A DNA stretch of 64,000 nt. Origin: an uncultured Archangium sp. (GTDB taxonomy: Bacteria; Myxococcota; Myxococcia; Myxococcales; Myxococcaceae). The first letter of the stretch is position 1. The number at the start of each line of letters is the position of its first letter. The DNA lies in the NCBI GenBank assembly GCA_903905455.1, contig CAIVGN010000024.1, forward strand, positions 1-64,000, in the 5' to 3' direction. Of the stretch, positions 1 to 8,401 are shown one piece after another. Under the pieces are notes generated by a model. The model made no database searches. It was not told the origin of the DNA and saw nothing but the letters and a program-made list of their open reading frames with translations. Both the position numbers and the translations under genes were made by a program.

Positions 1-963
1 GCGCAGTCGCAGACCATCACCAGCACCACCGACTTCGCTGCGGGCGTCTCGTACAACAAGACCGGGCCGGTGGTGGCGGGCCGCTACAAGGGCGGCACCT
101 GCGCGACCACGCCCTGCCTCAGCGCGTTCGGGCTTCGCAGCCTGGAGCCCCAGGCGGAGACTTCTGTGACCGCGTCGGCGAACGCCTCGACGATGCGTCG
201 CGCCTTCTCGGTCGGTGGCAACAGCTACTACTGGGTCAGCGACGCGCAGGTTGCGGGGCGGTCCGGGAGCACCACCGGCGCCTGGCTCGGATGGGGGACG
301 CCTCCAGGCCCGGTGCTCAGCGACGGGTTCGGCCTGTGGGCCTTCGCGTGGTCGGCGAGCAATGTCGCCGTGACTTCGTACACGGGCAGCGTCTGGGGCT
401 CAGACGGGAGCTTCACCACGACAGGCGCGCCGGCGAACCCACCCAACATCCACGGCGCCGCGTTCGGCACCACGCGCTACGCGCTGGCCATCGACACCTT
501 CCAGAAGGCGACCGTGTACGTCGCGACCATCGGCACCATGTTCACCTCGTTGGGTAGTTCCCTGAGCGGGGTGAGCAGGGGGCGCATCGCGGTGACCTCC
601 ACGGGCCCGGTGTTGGCGCTGCTCAGCACCTCGAACGCGCTGACGCTCTACCGCTTCGACGGCACCAACTGGGTCGCCAGCCCGTCGCCACTGACCGCGT
701 CGAGCTTCGACCTCGTGGCGCGAGGGGGCACCGCGTTCCTCGCCGCGGGCAACGGCAACACCCTGTCGGTTTCCGCGGTCGACCCCCTCACGCTGGCGCT
801 CACGCAGATCAACTCCATGACCAGTGGCAACCACGCCTCGGGCCCGGGGCTGCAGGTCGGCGAGGTCGAACTGGCCGTGGGGCCCTGGGGCGAGCTGGCC
901 ATGGGCTGGAGCGAGAAAGACTCCGTCAGCGCCTGGCGCCTGTGGCTCAGCGAACTGCGATGA
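1..963 (+). CDS. C-terminal part of a propeller-like surface protein (5' end outside window)
   Basis: The reading frame is open from base 1, so the start lies outside the window; 320 residues are visible, ending in TGA at 961-963. The protein is rich in Gly, Ser, Thr and Ala, with short recurring segments of the type expected for beta-propeller or beta-sandwich blades (aromatic-Asp/Gly turns, repeated Val-Ala-Val strands). There is no catalytic motif. The stop overlaps the ATG of the next gene (ATGA), so the two are probably co-transcribed and translationally coupled. The next gene is a propeller lipoprotein, which fits an exported cell-surface pair. I do not recognise a named family; the propeller call is inference from composition. 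Confidence 0.6.
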   Translation, partial: AQSQTITSTTDFAAGVSYNKTGPVVAGRYKGGTCATTPCLSAFGLRSLEPQAETSVTASANASTMRRAFSVGGNSYYWVSDAQVAGRSGSTTGAWLGWGTPPGPVLSDGFGLWAFAWSASNVAVTSYTGSVWGSDGSFTTTGAPANPPNIHGAAFGTTRYALAIDTFQKATVYVATIGTMFTSLGSSLSGVSRGRIAVTSTGPVLALLSTSNALTLYRFDGTNWVASPSPLTASSFDLVARGGTAFLAAGNGNTLSVSAVDPLTLALTQINSMTSGNHASGPGLQVGEVELAVGPWGELAMGWSEKDSVSAWRLWLSELR

Positions 964-2513
964 CGCGCACGGCCTTCGGTGCGTGGCTGGCCGTTGCCGT
1001 GCTCGTCACCGCCTGTCGCCAGCCCGGCACCAGCGCCTCGCTGAGTGAAATCTCCGCCGCCCCGCTGGGCGTCCAGTTCGGGCCCACTCCGCTGGGCCTC
1101 GAGGTGACGAAGACCCTCACCCTCATGAACTCCGGCCGCACCACGCTGCAGGTCGACGCCCTCGAGCTCACCGGCACCGACGCGGCACGCTTCACCGTCG
1201 ACCCCGCGGGTCCCCTCGCGCTGGTCGACCCGCTCACCGTGCACGTGCGCTACACGCCGACCCGCGAAGGGCTCGACGTCGCGCAGCTCACCGTGCAGAG
1301 CAACGCGAGCAACACCATGAGCCTGCAGATCGCCCTCTCGGGCGTGGGCATCGTTCGTGACGCCGGCACCTCGCTGCTCGACGGCGGCACCACGCCGGGC
1401 GACGCAGGAACCACGATCCCTCCCGCGCGCGATGCCGGCTTCTTCACCGACGAGAGCGGCTGTCCTCCGACGTGGGCCAGCGGCACCGAGGCGACCACGT
1501 ACCAGGTCAACCCCGGGCACACCGGCGCGCAGCCCGACGATCGCCTCACCCTGCCCTTGTGCCAGCGCTGGCGTCGCGACCTCGGGGGCTGGGCCAGCTA
1601 CGCGGTCGCCGCACAGGGCCTGGTCTACGTCGCGACCGCCGGCGCGCAGGGCCGCCAACTCTGGGCACTCGACCAGTACAGCGGCGCCACGCGCTGGGGC
1701 CCCACGTCCCTGGGCGGCACCTACAGCTGGCTCGCCCTCGCGCTCGGGGACGGCGCCGTCTACGCCCTCTCCGACAGCGGCATCCTCGTGGCCGTCGACG
1801 CGCTCACCGGCCAGCAGCGGTGGATCCAGCAGGTCGGCCGGACCGACTCCGCGCCCACCGCGGTGCCCGGCGGGCTCTTCGTCTCGGTGCAGCTCGCGGT
1901 GCGATCCCTCGACCCCGCCACCGGCGCCACGCGCTGGTCGAAGCCCGTCATCAACGGAGACACGAGCTCGCCTTCCGTCGGCGCAGACCTCGTCGCCACC
2001 TCGTATGCCTGCAACCAGGCCTTCGGCTTCTCGCTCGACGGCGCCTCGCGCTGGCACGCGACGAGCTCGTGCTCGGGCGGCGGCGGCAAGACCACCGCGC
2101 TCCACCTGGGCCGCGTCTACACCCGCGACTCGGGCGGCAACCTCGTGCTCGACGGCGCGAACGGTGCGTTGCGGGGCACCTATTCCAGCCGCTTCATTCC
2201 CGCCTTCGCCGGCGACCTCGCCATCACCTCGGCCGGCACCGCGACGCAGGGGCTCGCGCTGGCCAACAACCAGGTGCGGTGGACCTCCGAGGCCGTCATC
2301 GCCGCGCCGCTCGTGGTGGGCAGCCACGTGGTGCTCCCCACCGGCACCGGCCTCGTGGTGCTCGACGCGGTGACCGGCGTGGAGGTCGATCGCCGCCCCC
2401 TCGCGGACATCCGCGGCACCGACGAGCAGAACCTCTCGTCACCCCTCGCCGGCCTCAGCGCCGCCAACGGCATGCTCTTCGTCCCCGCGGGCACGGCCCT
2501 CGTCGCGTACTGA
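960..2513 (+). CDS. Lipoprotein with HYDIN/ASH-like domain and PQQ-like beta-propeller
   Basis: A 517-residue exported lipoprotein. The ATG at 960 overlaps the previous stop; it is preferred over the in-frame ATG at 942 because it puts the signal peptide at the very N-terminus, with lipobox VTAC near residue 20. Residues about 30-130 look like an HYDIN/ASPM-SPD-2 (choice-of-anchor D) Ig domain: a strand-rich segment, then GTDAARFTV and RYTPTREG, typical of this fold. A short linker holds Asp-Ala-Gly repeats. Residues about 190-517 form a PQQ-type propeller with recurring blade motifs such as LWALDQYSGATRW and LVAVDALTGQQRW, as in BamB-like proteins. The likely location is the membrane surface or periplasm, as a binding scaffold; no substrate can be inferred. 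Confidence 0.82.
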   Translation: MTRTAFGAWLAVAVLVTACRQPGTSASLSEISAAPLGVQFGPTPLGLEVTKTLTLMNSGRTTLQVDALELTGTDAARFTVDPAGPLALVDPLTVHVRYTPTREGLDVAQLTVQSNASNTMSLQIALSGVGIVRDAGTSLLDGGTTPGDAGTTIPPARDAGFFTDESGCPPTWASGTEATTYQVNPGHTGAQPDDRLTLPLCQRWRRDLGGWASYAVAAQGLVYVATAGAQGRQLWALDQYSGATRWGPTSLGGTYSWLALALGDGAVYALSDSGILVAVDALTGQQRWIQQVGRTDSAPTAVPGGLFVSVQLAVRSLDPATGATRWSKPVINGDTSSPSVGADLVATSYACNQAFGFSLDGASRWHATSSCSGGGGKTTALHLGRVYTRDSGGNLVLDGANGALRGTYSSRFIPAFAGDLAITSAGTATQGLALANNQVRWTSEAVIAAPLVVGSHVVLPTGTGLVVLDAVTGVEVDRRPLADIRGTDEQNLSSPLAGLSAANGMLFVPAGTALVAY

Positions 2514-2514
2514 A

Positions 2515-3111
2515 GTGATCGCTTTTCCGCGCGCCCCGACACGAGGGGGCGTGGAGTCGCTTCTTCAAGACGCGCAGGTCGCAGCCCGGTTGGCCCTGCA
2601 ACTGGTGGTCACCGTGGTGCAGTTTCACCACCCGCGCACACACCGCCTCGAGCAGGCGGTCGTCGAGCGCCTCCAGGCCCTGGGCGCGGCGCGGGCACGC
2701 CCGGAGTGGCGCCAGGTCATCGCCGCCTGGGAGGTCTTCTCGCGCGAGCTGGGACGCCACATGCACGAAGAGCAGGACTTGATCCTCGACCCGCTGCAGT
2801 TCCTCATGGTGCGCCGGCGCCTCGTCGACGGCGCGCTGAGCGACGCGCGGGAGCCCTTCGAAGCGCTGATGCTGGAGCGTGAGCGGCAACGCGTGCTGCG
2901 CCGCCGGCTCGAGCTCGAGTTGACCCACACCGTGGCCTTGCAGCACGACAGCCCCGAGGCCGCGTCCGTGCGGCAGTCCGTCCGCGAACTGCTGACCGCC
3001 AGCGACGAGCACCACGACTTCGAGCAGCACGCGCTGGTGCCCGCCCTCGAGCGCTTCCTGCACGACGAAGAAGCCGCGCGCCCGTGGCCCCGGCCTGCGT
3101 GCGTGGGCTGA
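2515..3111 (+). CDS. Hemerythrin-like HHE domain protein
   Basis: A helical 198-residue protein. His and acidic residues are spaced as in HHE hemerythrins: FHHPRTHRLE near residue 40, HMHEEQDLI near residue 82, and EHHDFEQHALVP near residue 165. Family members use such residues for a di-iron site that binds O2, NO or iron. The N-terminal HH of the first helix and the HxxxE-type pairs are visible, although the spacing is looser than in canonical hemerythrin. The GTG at 2515 sits one base after the previous stop. An alternative GTG at 2551 follows a GAGGGGG stretch but too closely for ideal spacing. Two further hemerythrins occur at 49907 and 50385. Confidence 0.68.
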   Translation: MIAFPRAPTRGGVESLLQDAQVAARLALQLVVTVVQFHHPRTHRLEQAVVERLQALGAARARPEWRQVIAAWEVFSRELGRHMHEEQDLILDPLQFLMVRRRLVDGALSDAREPFEALMLERERQRVLRRRLELELTHTVALQHDSPEAASVRQSVRELLTASDEHHDFEQHALVPALERFLHDEEAARPWPRPACVG

Positions 3112-3116
3112 CGTCG

Positions 3117-3428
3117 CTACGGCAGGTCTTCCCCCCCACGGTAGAGCGCGCCGTTGCAGCGCCCGAGGCGAGACCCCGTGCGCGCCACGCCGCGCCACAG
3201 CCCGTGACGCTTCAGCGAGCGCAGCCCGTAGAGCGAGCACGACGGCGAGTAGATGCACCGCCGCTTGAGGTGGTTCGGCCACAGGCGCCGGTAGGCCTCG
3301 ATGCAGAGCACCAGCAGCACCACCACGGGGTTGAGCCACCACGGCACGTGCGAGTCAGGCGGTGCGGGCGCCGCCTCGACGACGCGCTGCTCGAGCGGAA
3401 ATCGCGCGTTGCCCGAGAACGGGCTCAC
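3117..3428 (-). CDS. yidD: YidD-type membrane protein insertion efficiency factor
   Basis: A 103-residue protein ending in the YidD signature: RRCIYSPSCSLYGLRSLKRH, then GLWRGVARTGSRLGRC and a GG-D/E-LP end. YidD is a small amphipathic protein thought to assist YidC/Oxa1-dependent membrane insertion. Residues about 36-48 (WWLNPVVVLLVLCIEAY) form the membrane-associated helix before the Cys-containing motif. The GTG start at 3428 overlaps the TGA of the DUF4177-like gene (GTGTGA), which argues for coupling and for this start rather than a longer frame. The usual rpmH-rnpA-yidD-yidC neighbourhood is absent, so this could be a second copy or a relocated gene. Its N-terminus of about 30 residues is longer than usual. 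Confidence 0.85.
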   Translation of the reverse strand: MSPFSGNARFPLEQRVVEAAPAPPDSHVPWWLNPVVVLLVLCIEAYRRLWPNHLKRRCIYSPSCSLYGLRSLKRHGLWRGVARTGSRLGRCNGALYRGGEDLP

Positions 3429-3652
3429 ACGCCGCGCTCGAAGACGCACACCAGCCACGAGCCGGTGCTGCGCAGGCACCCCGCGCCGGCCGTCACCGAG
3501 CGGTACTCGCACGACTGCAGCCGCCAGCCCTTCGTGGCGTAGCCGTTGAGAAACGTCCCGAAGTCGGCGCAGCGCCGCGGGTCCCACCCGGCGTCGGATT
3601 TTCCACAGCCAGGCGCAGCGGGGACGAAGGCATCGACGTGGTACTCGAACAT
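3425..3652 (-). CDS. DUF4177-like small protein
   Basis: A 75-residue protein that begins MFEYHVDAF, continues FLNGYATKGWRLQSCEY, and ends in a hydrophobic strand LVCVFERG. This is the usual DUF4177 pattern (an N-terminal MYEYK-like strand, a NxYxxxGWxL helix-turn, and a final strand). The family has no assigned function. Four Cys residues (C16, C28, C48, C59) are more than usual. The gene lies 56 bases downstream of the acetyltransferase gene and overlaps the yidD start by four bases, so it probably belongs to the same minus-strand transcript. Confidence 0.6.
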   Translation of the reverse strand: MFEYHVDAFVPAAPGCGKSDAGWDPRRCADFGTFLNGYATKGWRLQSCEYRSVTAGAGCLRSTGSWLVCVFERGV

Positions 3653-3708
3653 GCAGGGCTCCGTTGAAGAGGGAGCCCCGGCTTCTCACCCGGTGCTGAC
3701 AGCTGGGG

Positions 3709-4158
3709 TCATGCGGGCGAACGCAGCAGCGGCTGACCGAGCTCGTTGGCCGGGCCGTCGTCCCGAAACCCCAGCCGGCGGTACAGCCGCACCGCGGGGT
3801 TCCCATGCTCCACGTTCAGGCGCACCGCGCGCTGCTCCGCGTCGGCGCGGGCGAGCACCTCCTGCAACGCCGCCGTGCCCAGGCCCTGGCCGCGCCGCGA
3901 CTGCGAGACCACCATCTCGGCCACGTGCAGCGCCCCGGGCGTGATGCCCACGAGCACCTGCCCCACCGGCACCTCGCCGTGCACGATGACCCACGACTCG
4001 AGGCCCGCGAGCGCCTGCGCCCGCACCGCGGCCTGCGACTGGAGGAACGCCGCGAGGACCGGCGGAGGCCAGCCCAGCGCGGCGAACTCGACCTGCTTGC
4101 GCTCGAAGAAGAGCCCGTCGAGGAACGCCCGGTCTTCTTCGCGCGCCGCCCGCAACAT
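3709..4158 (-). CDS. GNAT family N-acetyltransferase
   Basis: A 149-residue single GNAT domain. The acetyl-CoA pyrophosphate-binding motif A is visible as VSQSRRGQGLGTAAL (R-x-x-G-x-G/A type), preceded by the strand ALHVAEMVV and followed by the C-terminal RLNVEHGNPAVRLYRRLGF motif that closes most GNAT folds. It probably acetylates a small amine or a protein N-terminus or side chain; the substrate is not readable. The start ATG shares bases with the stop of the upstream tail-collar gene (TGATG), so the two are likely translationally coupled. Confidence 0.88.
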   Translation of the reverse strand: MLRAAREEDRAFLDGLFFERKQVEFAALGWPPPVLAAFLQSQAAVRAQALAGLESWVIVHGEVPVGQVLVGITPGALHVAEMVVSQSRRGQGLGTAALQEVLARADAEQRAVRLNVEHGNPAVRLYRRLGFRDDGPANELGQPLLRSPA

Positions 4159-4685
4159 CAGTTCCGCGAGGGGAAGATGCCCTGAAGCGCGATGCAGAAG
4201 TTCACCACCAGGTAGGGGTTCTGCACCGAGAGCGGCTGGTTCCCGCCGGCGATGCCCGTGTTCATCGCCGCCATCGTCACGTCGGGCGTCTCGGCGGCGA
4301 AGCGCGCTTCACCGGTGCCCAGGCCGGCCGCCAACACGCCGCCCGCGGGCGAGACCTGCGTCGCCAGCCCGCTCGACGCGGTGAGCGCGAAGGGGTGCGT
4401 GTGCTGGGGGAGGTTGGTGGTCAGCACCGAGGTGGTCGGCGAGCCAGAGACCTCTCCGATGCTCTTGAACGTGAGGCCCGGCCCCTGGCCCTGGTGCATG
4501 GGGAAGCGACCCCGGAGGTCGGGCAACCCGAAGGTTTGCACCCCGTTGCCGCCGTACTGGGTGCCCAGCAACGAAAAGAGCGCCGTGTTCTGCGCGATGG
4601 ACAACAACTGCCCGTCGCACGTCGCCCAGCCGACAGGCGCGAAGTTGAAGCCGAACATCCGAATTTCACCAATGAAGGGATCCAT
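4158..4685 (-). CDS. Tail-collar domain protein (microcystin-dependent protein family)
   Basis: A 175-residue protein with a phage tail collar domain. It starts MDPFIGEIRMFGFNFAPVGW, has ATCDGQLLSIAQNTALFSLLG and YGGNGVQTFGLPDLRGRFPMH, and ends with NPYLVVNFCIALQGIFPSRN. These are the hallmarks of the MdpB-like family, which occurs both in phage tail fibres and in free-standing bacterial genes. Here it sits between an exported binding-protein-like gene and a GNAT gene, with no phage structural genes nearby, so an adhesin or extracellular tip-like role is more likely than a prophage remnant. The stop overlaps the GNAT start by one base, and only 15 bases separate it from the upstream gene. Confidence 0.88.
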   Translation of the reverse strand: MDPFIGEIRMFGFNFAPVGWATCDGQLLSIAQNTALFSLLGTQYGGNGVQTFGLPDLRGRFPMHQGQGPGLTFKSIGEVSGSPTTSVLTTNLPQHTHPFALTASSGLATQVSPAGGVLAAGLGTGEARFAAETPDVTMAAMNTGIAGGNQPLSVQNPYLVVNFCIALQGIFPSRN

Positions 4686-4700
4686 GAAGTCTCCTGGGGC

Positions 4701-5630
4701 TCAACAGCCCGTGAAGGGGAAGGTGCTCCGGTTGCGGAGCGAGAGGTCAGCCCTCGAAGCGAGCGTGACGTCTTCGGCCGAACCCAGCCCGATGACCCGA
4801 CCCGAGGGAGTGGTGAGGTGAAGCGGTGAAGCCACGCCGCGCTGCCCCAGGATGCGGGCCACGGTGCGCTGCGCCAGCACGTCGAGCGCAGGCAGCGCCT
4901 CGTGCACCACGTGGCTGCGGCCTTCGCCGCCGGAGAACGCGTGGGTGACGGTGGGCAAGCCCGCGGGCGCGTGACGCCAGAGCTCCGCGGCGCTGCGACC
5001 GGAGGCCAGCACGGCGACCACGTCCGGCCGTGACGCCTGGACCTGGGCCCAGGCGTCGGCCTCGAAGCCCGCGTGGGCCACGACGACCTGCACCGCGTCG
5101 CCCCCCGCACGCTCGAAGCCGTGCTGGTAGGCGAACGACAGGTCGGTGGCCGCCTGGTCGCCGGCGACGAGCACCGCCGCACGACGCCCGAACTGCGCCG
5201 CGCTGAAGGCGCCGCCCAGCTCGAGGCCCTGCCACAGCGAGGGGCTGATGGCCGCGTCGGACACTTCGAGGTCCGCGCCCAACGAGAGCTGCCACACCCG
5301 CGTCGACTTCGGCAACGCGCGGGTCCATGCCGCGGCCCAGCTCGCGCCCGCGAAGACCAGCGCGTCGGCCGAGGCCTTGCCCGAGAGCACCTCGAGGTCC
5401 GCGTGGCGCTCGGCGACGACCGGCGTCACGCGCGTGGGCCGACCCGCAGTGATGAACGCCGCCTCGAGCCGCTCGACCAACTGCGCGAGGAACGGGGCCG
5501 GCACGCCGCGGGCCTGGGTGAACAACGCGAGCCGCTCCCGCGAGGCCCAGTCGATGACCGGCGCCGCGGTGAGACCCGCTCCGACGGCGAGCAGCGCTCG
5601 CCGGCTGATGCGTGGTGAGGGGCTCTTCAC
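4701..5630 (-). CDS. TAT-exported periplasmic-binding-protein-like protein
   Basis: A 309-residue protein. The GTG start at 5630 overlaps the preceding stop (GTGA) and gives a short N-terminus with a twin-arginine signal, [17 protein letters not shown]. The rest alternates strands and helices as in type I periplasmic binding folds ([20 protein letters not shown] and [17 protein letters not shown]), as in ABC branched-chain amino acid receptors or LacI-type sensor domains. No ABC permease or ATPase is adjacent. Co-expression with a collagen-like lipoprotein and a tail-collar protein suggests a surface or envelope function. An in-frame extension upstream exists but would overlap the collagen gene by more than 70 bases. 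Confidence 0.62.
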   Translation of the reverse strand: MKSPSPRISRRALLAVGAGLTAAPVIDWASRERLALFTQARGVPAPFLAQLVERLEAAFITAGRPTRVTPVVAERHADLEVLSGKASADALVFAGASWAAAWTRALPKSTRVWQLSLGADLEVSDAAISPSLWQGLELGGAFSAAQFGRRAAVLVAGDQAATDLSFAYQHGFERAGGDAVQVVVAHAGFEADAWAQVQASRPDVVAVLASGRSAAELWRHAPAGLPTVTHAFSGGEGRSHVVHEALPALDVLAQRTVARILGQRGVASPLHLTTPSGRVIGLGSAEDVTLASRADLSLRNRSTFPFTGC

Positions 5631-6811
5631 TGGAAGGTCAGGGGGCCGGCGATGGAGGAAGGCAGGCCGACGAGCACCCGCGTGGTGGTGGACAACGCCC
5701 ACCCCTGCGAGCCGACGGTCGACGCGCGGCAGGCGCCGTCGTTGTCCACGGCCACGGCCGTCATGGCTGCCGAGGTGGTCGCCGTGGGCACGTAGAGCTG
5801 CCCGGTGAGCTTCGAGTAGGCGACGCGGCGCACGAACACGCGGCGGCTGACCGCGGTGCGCGAGTTCAAGTACACGGCGCCCGTGCAGCCCAGGGCCCCG
5901 AAGGCGATGGGCGAGGTCTCGAGGCTGCCATCCCAGCGCAGCGTCACGAGGTGACCCGTGCTGGTGAGCACCGTCACCGTGTCATCGGTGGCGCTGACCG
6001 CGCGGCCCAGTGACACGCTGGTGGCGTCGAGCACCGCCGGGCCACCAGGCAGGCCGGTGATGCCCTGCGCGCCCGTCGCACCCGTCGGGCCGGTCGGTCC
6101 CGCGGGGCCGGTGGAACCCGTGGGCCCCGTCGCGCCCGTGGGGCCAAGGCCGCCCGTGAGCCCGGTGGCGCCGGTCAGACCCTGCGGACCAATCGGCCCC
6201 GTGGGCCCCGTCGCGCCCGTCAGCCCGGTCAGGCCGATGAGCCCCTGCGGCCCCGTCGGCCCGATGACCCCGGGAAGGCCGGTCGGCCCCGTGGGTCCCG
6301 TCGGTCCGGTCGGTCCCGTCGCGCCCGCAGGCCCGGTCGCACCGACGAGGCCCTGGGGGCCGATCGGCCCGAGGGGCCCCTGCGCACCTGCGGGACCCGT
6401 CGCGCCGGTCTGGCCCGCGGGACCCTGCACGCCCGCATCACCCTGGGGACCCGCGATGCCCTGCGGCCCCTGGAGACCTTGCAGGCCCTGCGCACCCACG
6501 TCGCCAGCGCGCGCCAGCAGCATCCACGCGCTGCCCGTGCCGGGCGCTTCGCCCGTCGACGCGCTCACCGCGATGTAGCTCGAGCCACCCTGCGCCACGC
6601 CGTCGAGCGGCACGTAGGCCGTCGTCGCGTCCCACGCGCCCCGCCAGGTGAGCCCCGGGCTGCCAGGCGCGCCCGTCGGCCCTGCGTCGCCCTGCGGGCC
6701 AACCGGGCCCGTGGCACCAGCCGTTCCCTGCGCACCCACGTCGCCCTGCGGACCTGCGGAGTTACACGCGGAAATGATCAACACCATCGCGGCGAGCAGC
6801 GCGTTTCGCAT
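5627..6811 (-). CDS. Collagen-like triple-helix repeat lipoprotein
   Basis: A 394-residue lipoprotein. Residues 1-16 form a signal peptide ending in lipobox ISAC. Residues 20-53 are Gly-X-Y repeats. Residues 54-102 form a small domain ([15 protein letters not shown] and [11 protein letters not shown], then WMLLA) that resembles the CBM5/12-like modules often found in tail and surface proteins. Residues 103 to about 265 are a long uninterrupted Gly-X-Y tract rich in Gly-Pro-Thr and Gly-Pro-Gln. The last 130 residues form a beta-rich globular head. Bacterial collagens of this plan form trimeric stalks with C-terminal heads, so a surface-anchored trimeric fibre is likely. The gene leads the minus-strand run down to yidD. 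A GAGG six bases before the ATG can serve as ribosome binding site. Confidence 0.85.
   Translation of the reverse strand: MRNALLAAMVLIISACNSAGPQGDVGAQGTAGATGPVGPQGDAGPTGAPGSPGLTWRGAWDATTAYVPLDGVAQGGSSYIAVSASTGEAPGTGSAWMLLARAGDVGAQGLQGLQGPQGIAGPQGDAGVQGPAGQTGATGPAGAQGPLGPIGPQGLVGATGPAGATGPTGPTGPTGPTGLPGVIGPTGPQGLIGLTGLTGATGPTGPIGPQGLTGATGLTGGLGPTGATGPTGSTGPAGPTGPTGATGAQGITGLPGGPAVLDATSVSLGRAVSATDDTVTVLTSTGHLVTLRWDGSLETSPIAFGALGCTGAVYLNSRTAVSRRVFVRRVAYSKLTGQLYVPTATTSAAMTAVAVDNDGACRASTVGSQGWALSTTTRVLVGLPSSIAGPLTFQ
6045..6499 (-). repeat. Gly-X-Y (GGN-rich) coding repeat
   Basis: About 50 consecutive Gly-X-Y triplets, encoded by near-repetitive GGC-CCC-ACG/CAG 9-mers. Reading the opposite strand gives a spurious Pro-Val-Gly-rich open frame (5958-6578). 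Repeat-length polymorphism between strains would be expected. Confidence 0.9.
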
Positions 6812-6849
6812 TCGACCTCGTGAAGGGAGAAGGCGCGCACCTTAGATTC

Positions 6850-6861
6850 CGTACGTACGTG
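6850..6861. promoter_or_regulatory. CGTACGTAC motif upstream of the collagen operon
   Basis: The gap 6812-6909 between two minus-strand genes holds CCGTACGTACGTGCC, which contains overlapping CGTACG palindromes. It lies about 40 bases upstream of the collagen-like gene's ATG. A similar GTACGT-rich palindrome is the core of the dyad upstream of the toxin-antitoxin pair at 41096-41125. Regulator binding is inference; a shared 9-base motif can also arise by chance. Confidence 0.25.
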
Positions 6862-6909
6862 CCGGCGAAAAATGTGCGCCCTACACGTCGCACCCGCGCC
6901 GACGTCGTC

Positions 6910-8334
6910 TCACTCGACGGGCGCGAACCGCAGCACCGCGTCGCTGGCGTCATCGAACCAGCGTGGCTCGACGGCGACGGTCACCTGGGCGCTGCCGCCT
7001 CGCGGGGTGACCACGGAGATCTTACAGGGCGCGCGCTGGTTGCTGGCGGCGCTCACCACTTCACAGCGCCACGCCGGGGTGGGCACCGCGCCGCGCACCG
7101 TGCCCCTGGCCCAGGCCTCGAAGTAGATCAACGCCGCGAGCCCTTCGCCGCGCTTCACCGGGGCGCCCTCGGCGCGAGACCGCATCACCAGGCCCACGGT
7201 CTCGGCCACGAGGGCGGCCTGGCTGCCGTCCGCCTTCGTCACCGTGCCCAGCGCCTGCTTGGACTTCACCCGCTGCGCCTCGTCGACCGTCCACGCGAGC
7301 ACTCCGTCGGCCGGGGCCACCAGCTCGGACATCTTCACGCGCCCGCGCGCCTGCACCTCGGCCTCGAACCAGCCGCCCGGCTTCACGCCCGCGTCGACGA
7401 CGGCCGCGAGCGCAGGACGGCCCGCATCGACCGGCGCGGCGACGGCCACCACCGGCACTCCCGCGTCGACGGCCACCGCGAGCGCGGGCCTGCCCGCATC
7501 GACCGGCGCGGCCACCGCCACCGGCGCTCCCGCATCGAGGACCACCGCGAGCGCGGGCTTCCCCCCATCGACCGGGGCTCCCGCATGGAGGGCGGCCACG
7601 GCCACCAGCGTCGGCGCTCCGGCATCGGGCGGCGCGACCACCGCGGCCCCTGCGTCGGCGGGCCCCACGCTCACCTCGGGCGTCGGCTCTCCACCCCGGC
7701 GCAACACCACGCTGGCCACCACGCCGAGCACCAGCAGCGCGACCCCCAGCACGGTGAGCGCGGTGGAGCGCCCCGCCTCGGAGACGGGCGCGGCCACGGG
7801 CGTCGAGGGCGCGACAGCGGCGACGGGGGCGGCGATCCCCAGCTCCTGCGCGGCCTCGTCGAGGAGCGCGGCGACCTCTTCCCGGGTGGGCGCGGGCCTG
7901 GCCTGCTCGAGTGCCCGGCGCAGGTTTTCTTCCTGCGAGAGCTGGGGCGCCGCCGCCTCGACCTCGGGCACGGCGACCGGGGGCGCGGGCTCCTCGGCCG
8001 GGGCCGCGGACCGCGCGAGGGCTCGGCGCAGCTCGTCCTCCGCCTCGGAGCGCACGGGGCTGATGCTCGGCGCGAGCGGGGGCGCGTCTTCGATGTCGAG
8101 CTCGTAGAAGCTCCGCGAGCTCTGGAGCGCCTGCACCAGGAACGGCCGGTACCTCGCCAGGACGTCGGCGGCGCCGGGCGCGGTGTCGTCGAGGCCACCC
8201 GTCGCGGCGGTCATCAACACCGGCACGTCGGCCCCGGGCACGACCAACACGTCGCCGGTGGGCATGTCAGTCAGATGACCGACGCCCTCGGCCGGCACCA
8301 ACGAAAACCCCGTCCGTAGCATGTAGCGCGTCAT
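6910..8334 (-). CDS. Membrane protein with Asp-Ala-Gly-rich linker and biotinyl/lipoyl-like barrel
   Basis: A 474-residue protein of no family I recognise. The first 110 residues look globular (MTRYMLRTGFSLVPAEGVGH, then a predicted helix FLVQALQSSRSFYELDIED). Residues about 110-185 are acidic and Ala/Pro-rich with helices. One membrane segment lies near 190-210 (ALTVLGVALLVLGVVASVVL). Residues about 215-325 carry several PVDAG/VDAG repeats. The C-terminal 140 residues resemble a barrel-sandwich hybrid (VKMSELVAPADGVLAWTVD, then VKSKQALGTV and VKRGEGLAALI), the fold used by HlyD-like adaptors and biotinyl domains, but no biotinylated Lys motif (MKM) is present. The topology suggests a cytoplasmic N-terminus and a periplasmic barrel. 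The gene stands alone and is divergent from the DUF4388-like gene at 8402. Confidence 0.6.
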   Translation of the reverse strand: MTRYMLRTGFSLVPAEGVGHLTDMPTGDVLVVPGADVPVLMTAATGGLDDTAPGAADVLARYRPFLVQALQSSRSFYELDIEDAPPLAPSISPVRSEAEDELRRALARSAAPAEEPAPPVAVPEVEAAAPQLSQEENLRRALEQARPAPTREEVAALLDEAAQELGIAAPVAAVAPSTPVAAPVSEAGRSTALTVLGVALLVLGVVASVVLRRGGEPTPEVSVGPADAGAAVVAPPDAGAPTLVAVAALHAGAPVDGGKPALAVVLDAGAPVAVAAPVDAGRPALAVAVDAGVPVVAVAAPVDAGRPALAAVVDAGVKPGGWFEAEVQARGRVKMSELVAPADGVLAWTVDEAQRVKSKQALGTVTKADGSQAALVAETVGLVMRSRAEGAPVKRGEGLAALIYFEAWARGTVRGAVPTPAWRCEVVSAASNQRAPCKISVVTPRGGSAQVTVAVEPRWFDDASDAVLRFAPVE

Positions 8335-8401
8335 CGCCGTCCGGCCGCCACTCTACCCGCACTCGCTTCGGCCGGCCTGACGAGTAGCCTTGGGGTCTCA
8401 A

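Noticed and set aside
648-2327. Long minus-strand open frame of 559 codons opposite the propeller lipoprotein
   Set aside because: Composition is Arg/Gly/Ala/His-rich without domains, and it mirrors a well-supported gene; such antisense frames are common at this GC content. The same applies to those at 12949-14844, 17619-19469, 23658-25340, 31651-33729 and 41672-45034.
4158-4685. Prophage remnant, suggested by the tail-collar protein
   Set aside because: No other phage genes, integrase or att-like repeats nearby; the collar family also occurs as ordinary bacterial genes and here sits in an operon of envelope proteins.
5958-6578. Plus-strand Pro-Val-Gly repeat protein
   Set aside because: It is the reverse complement of the Gly-X-Y repeat of the collagen-like gene; no independent signal or start supports it.
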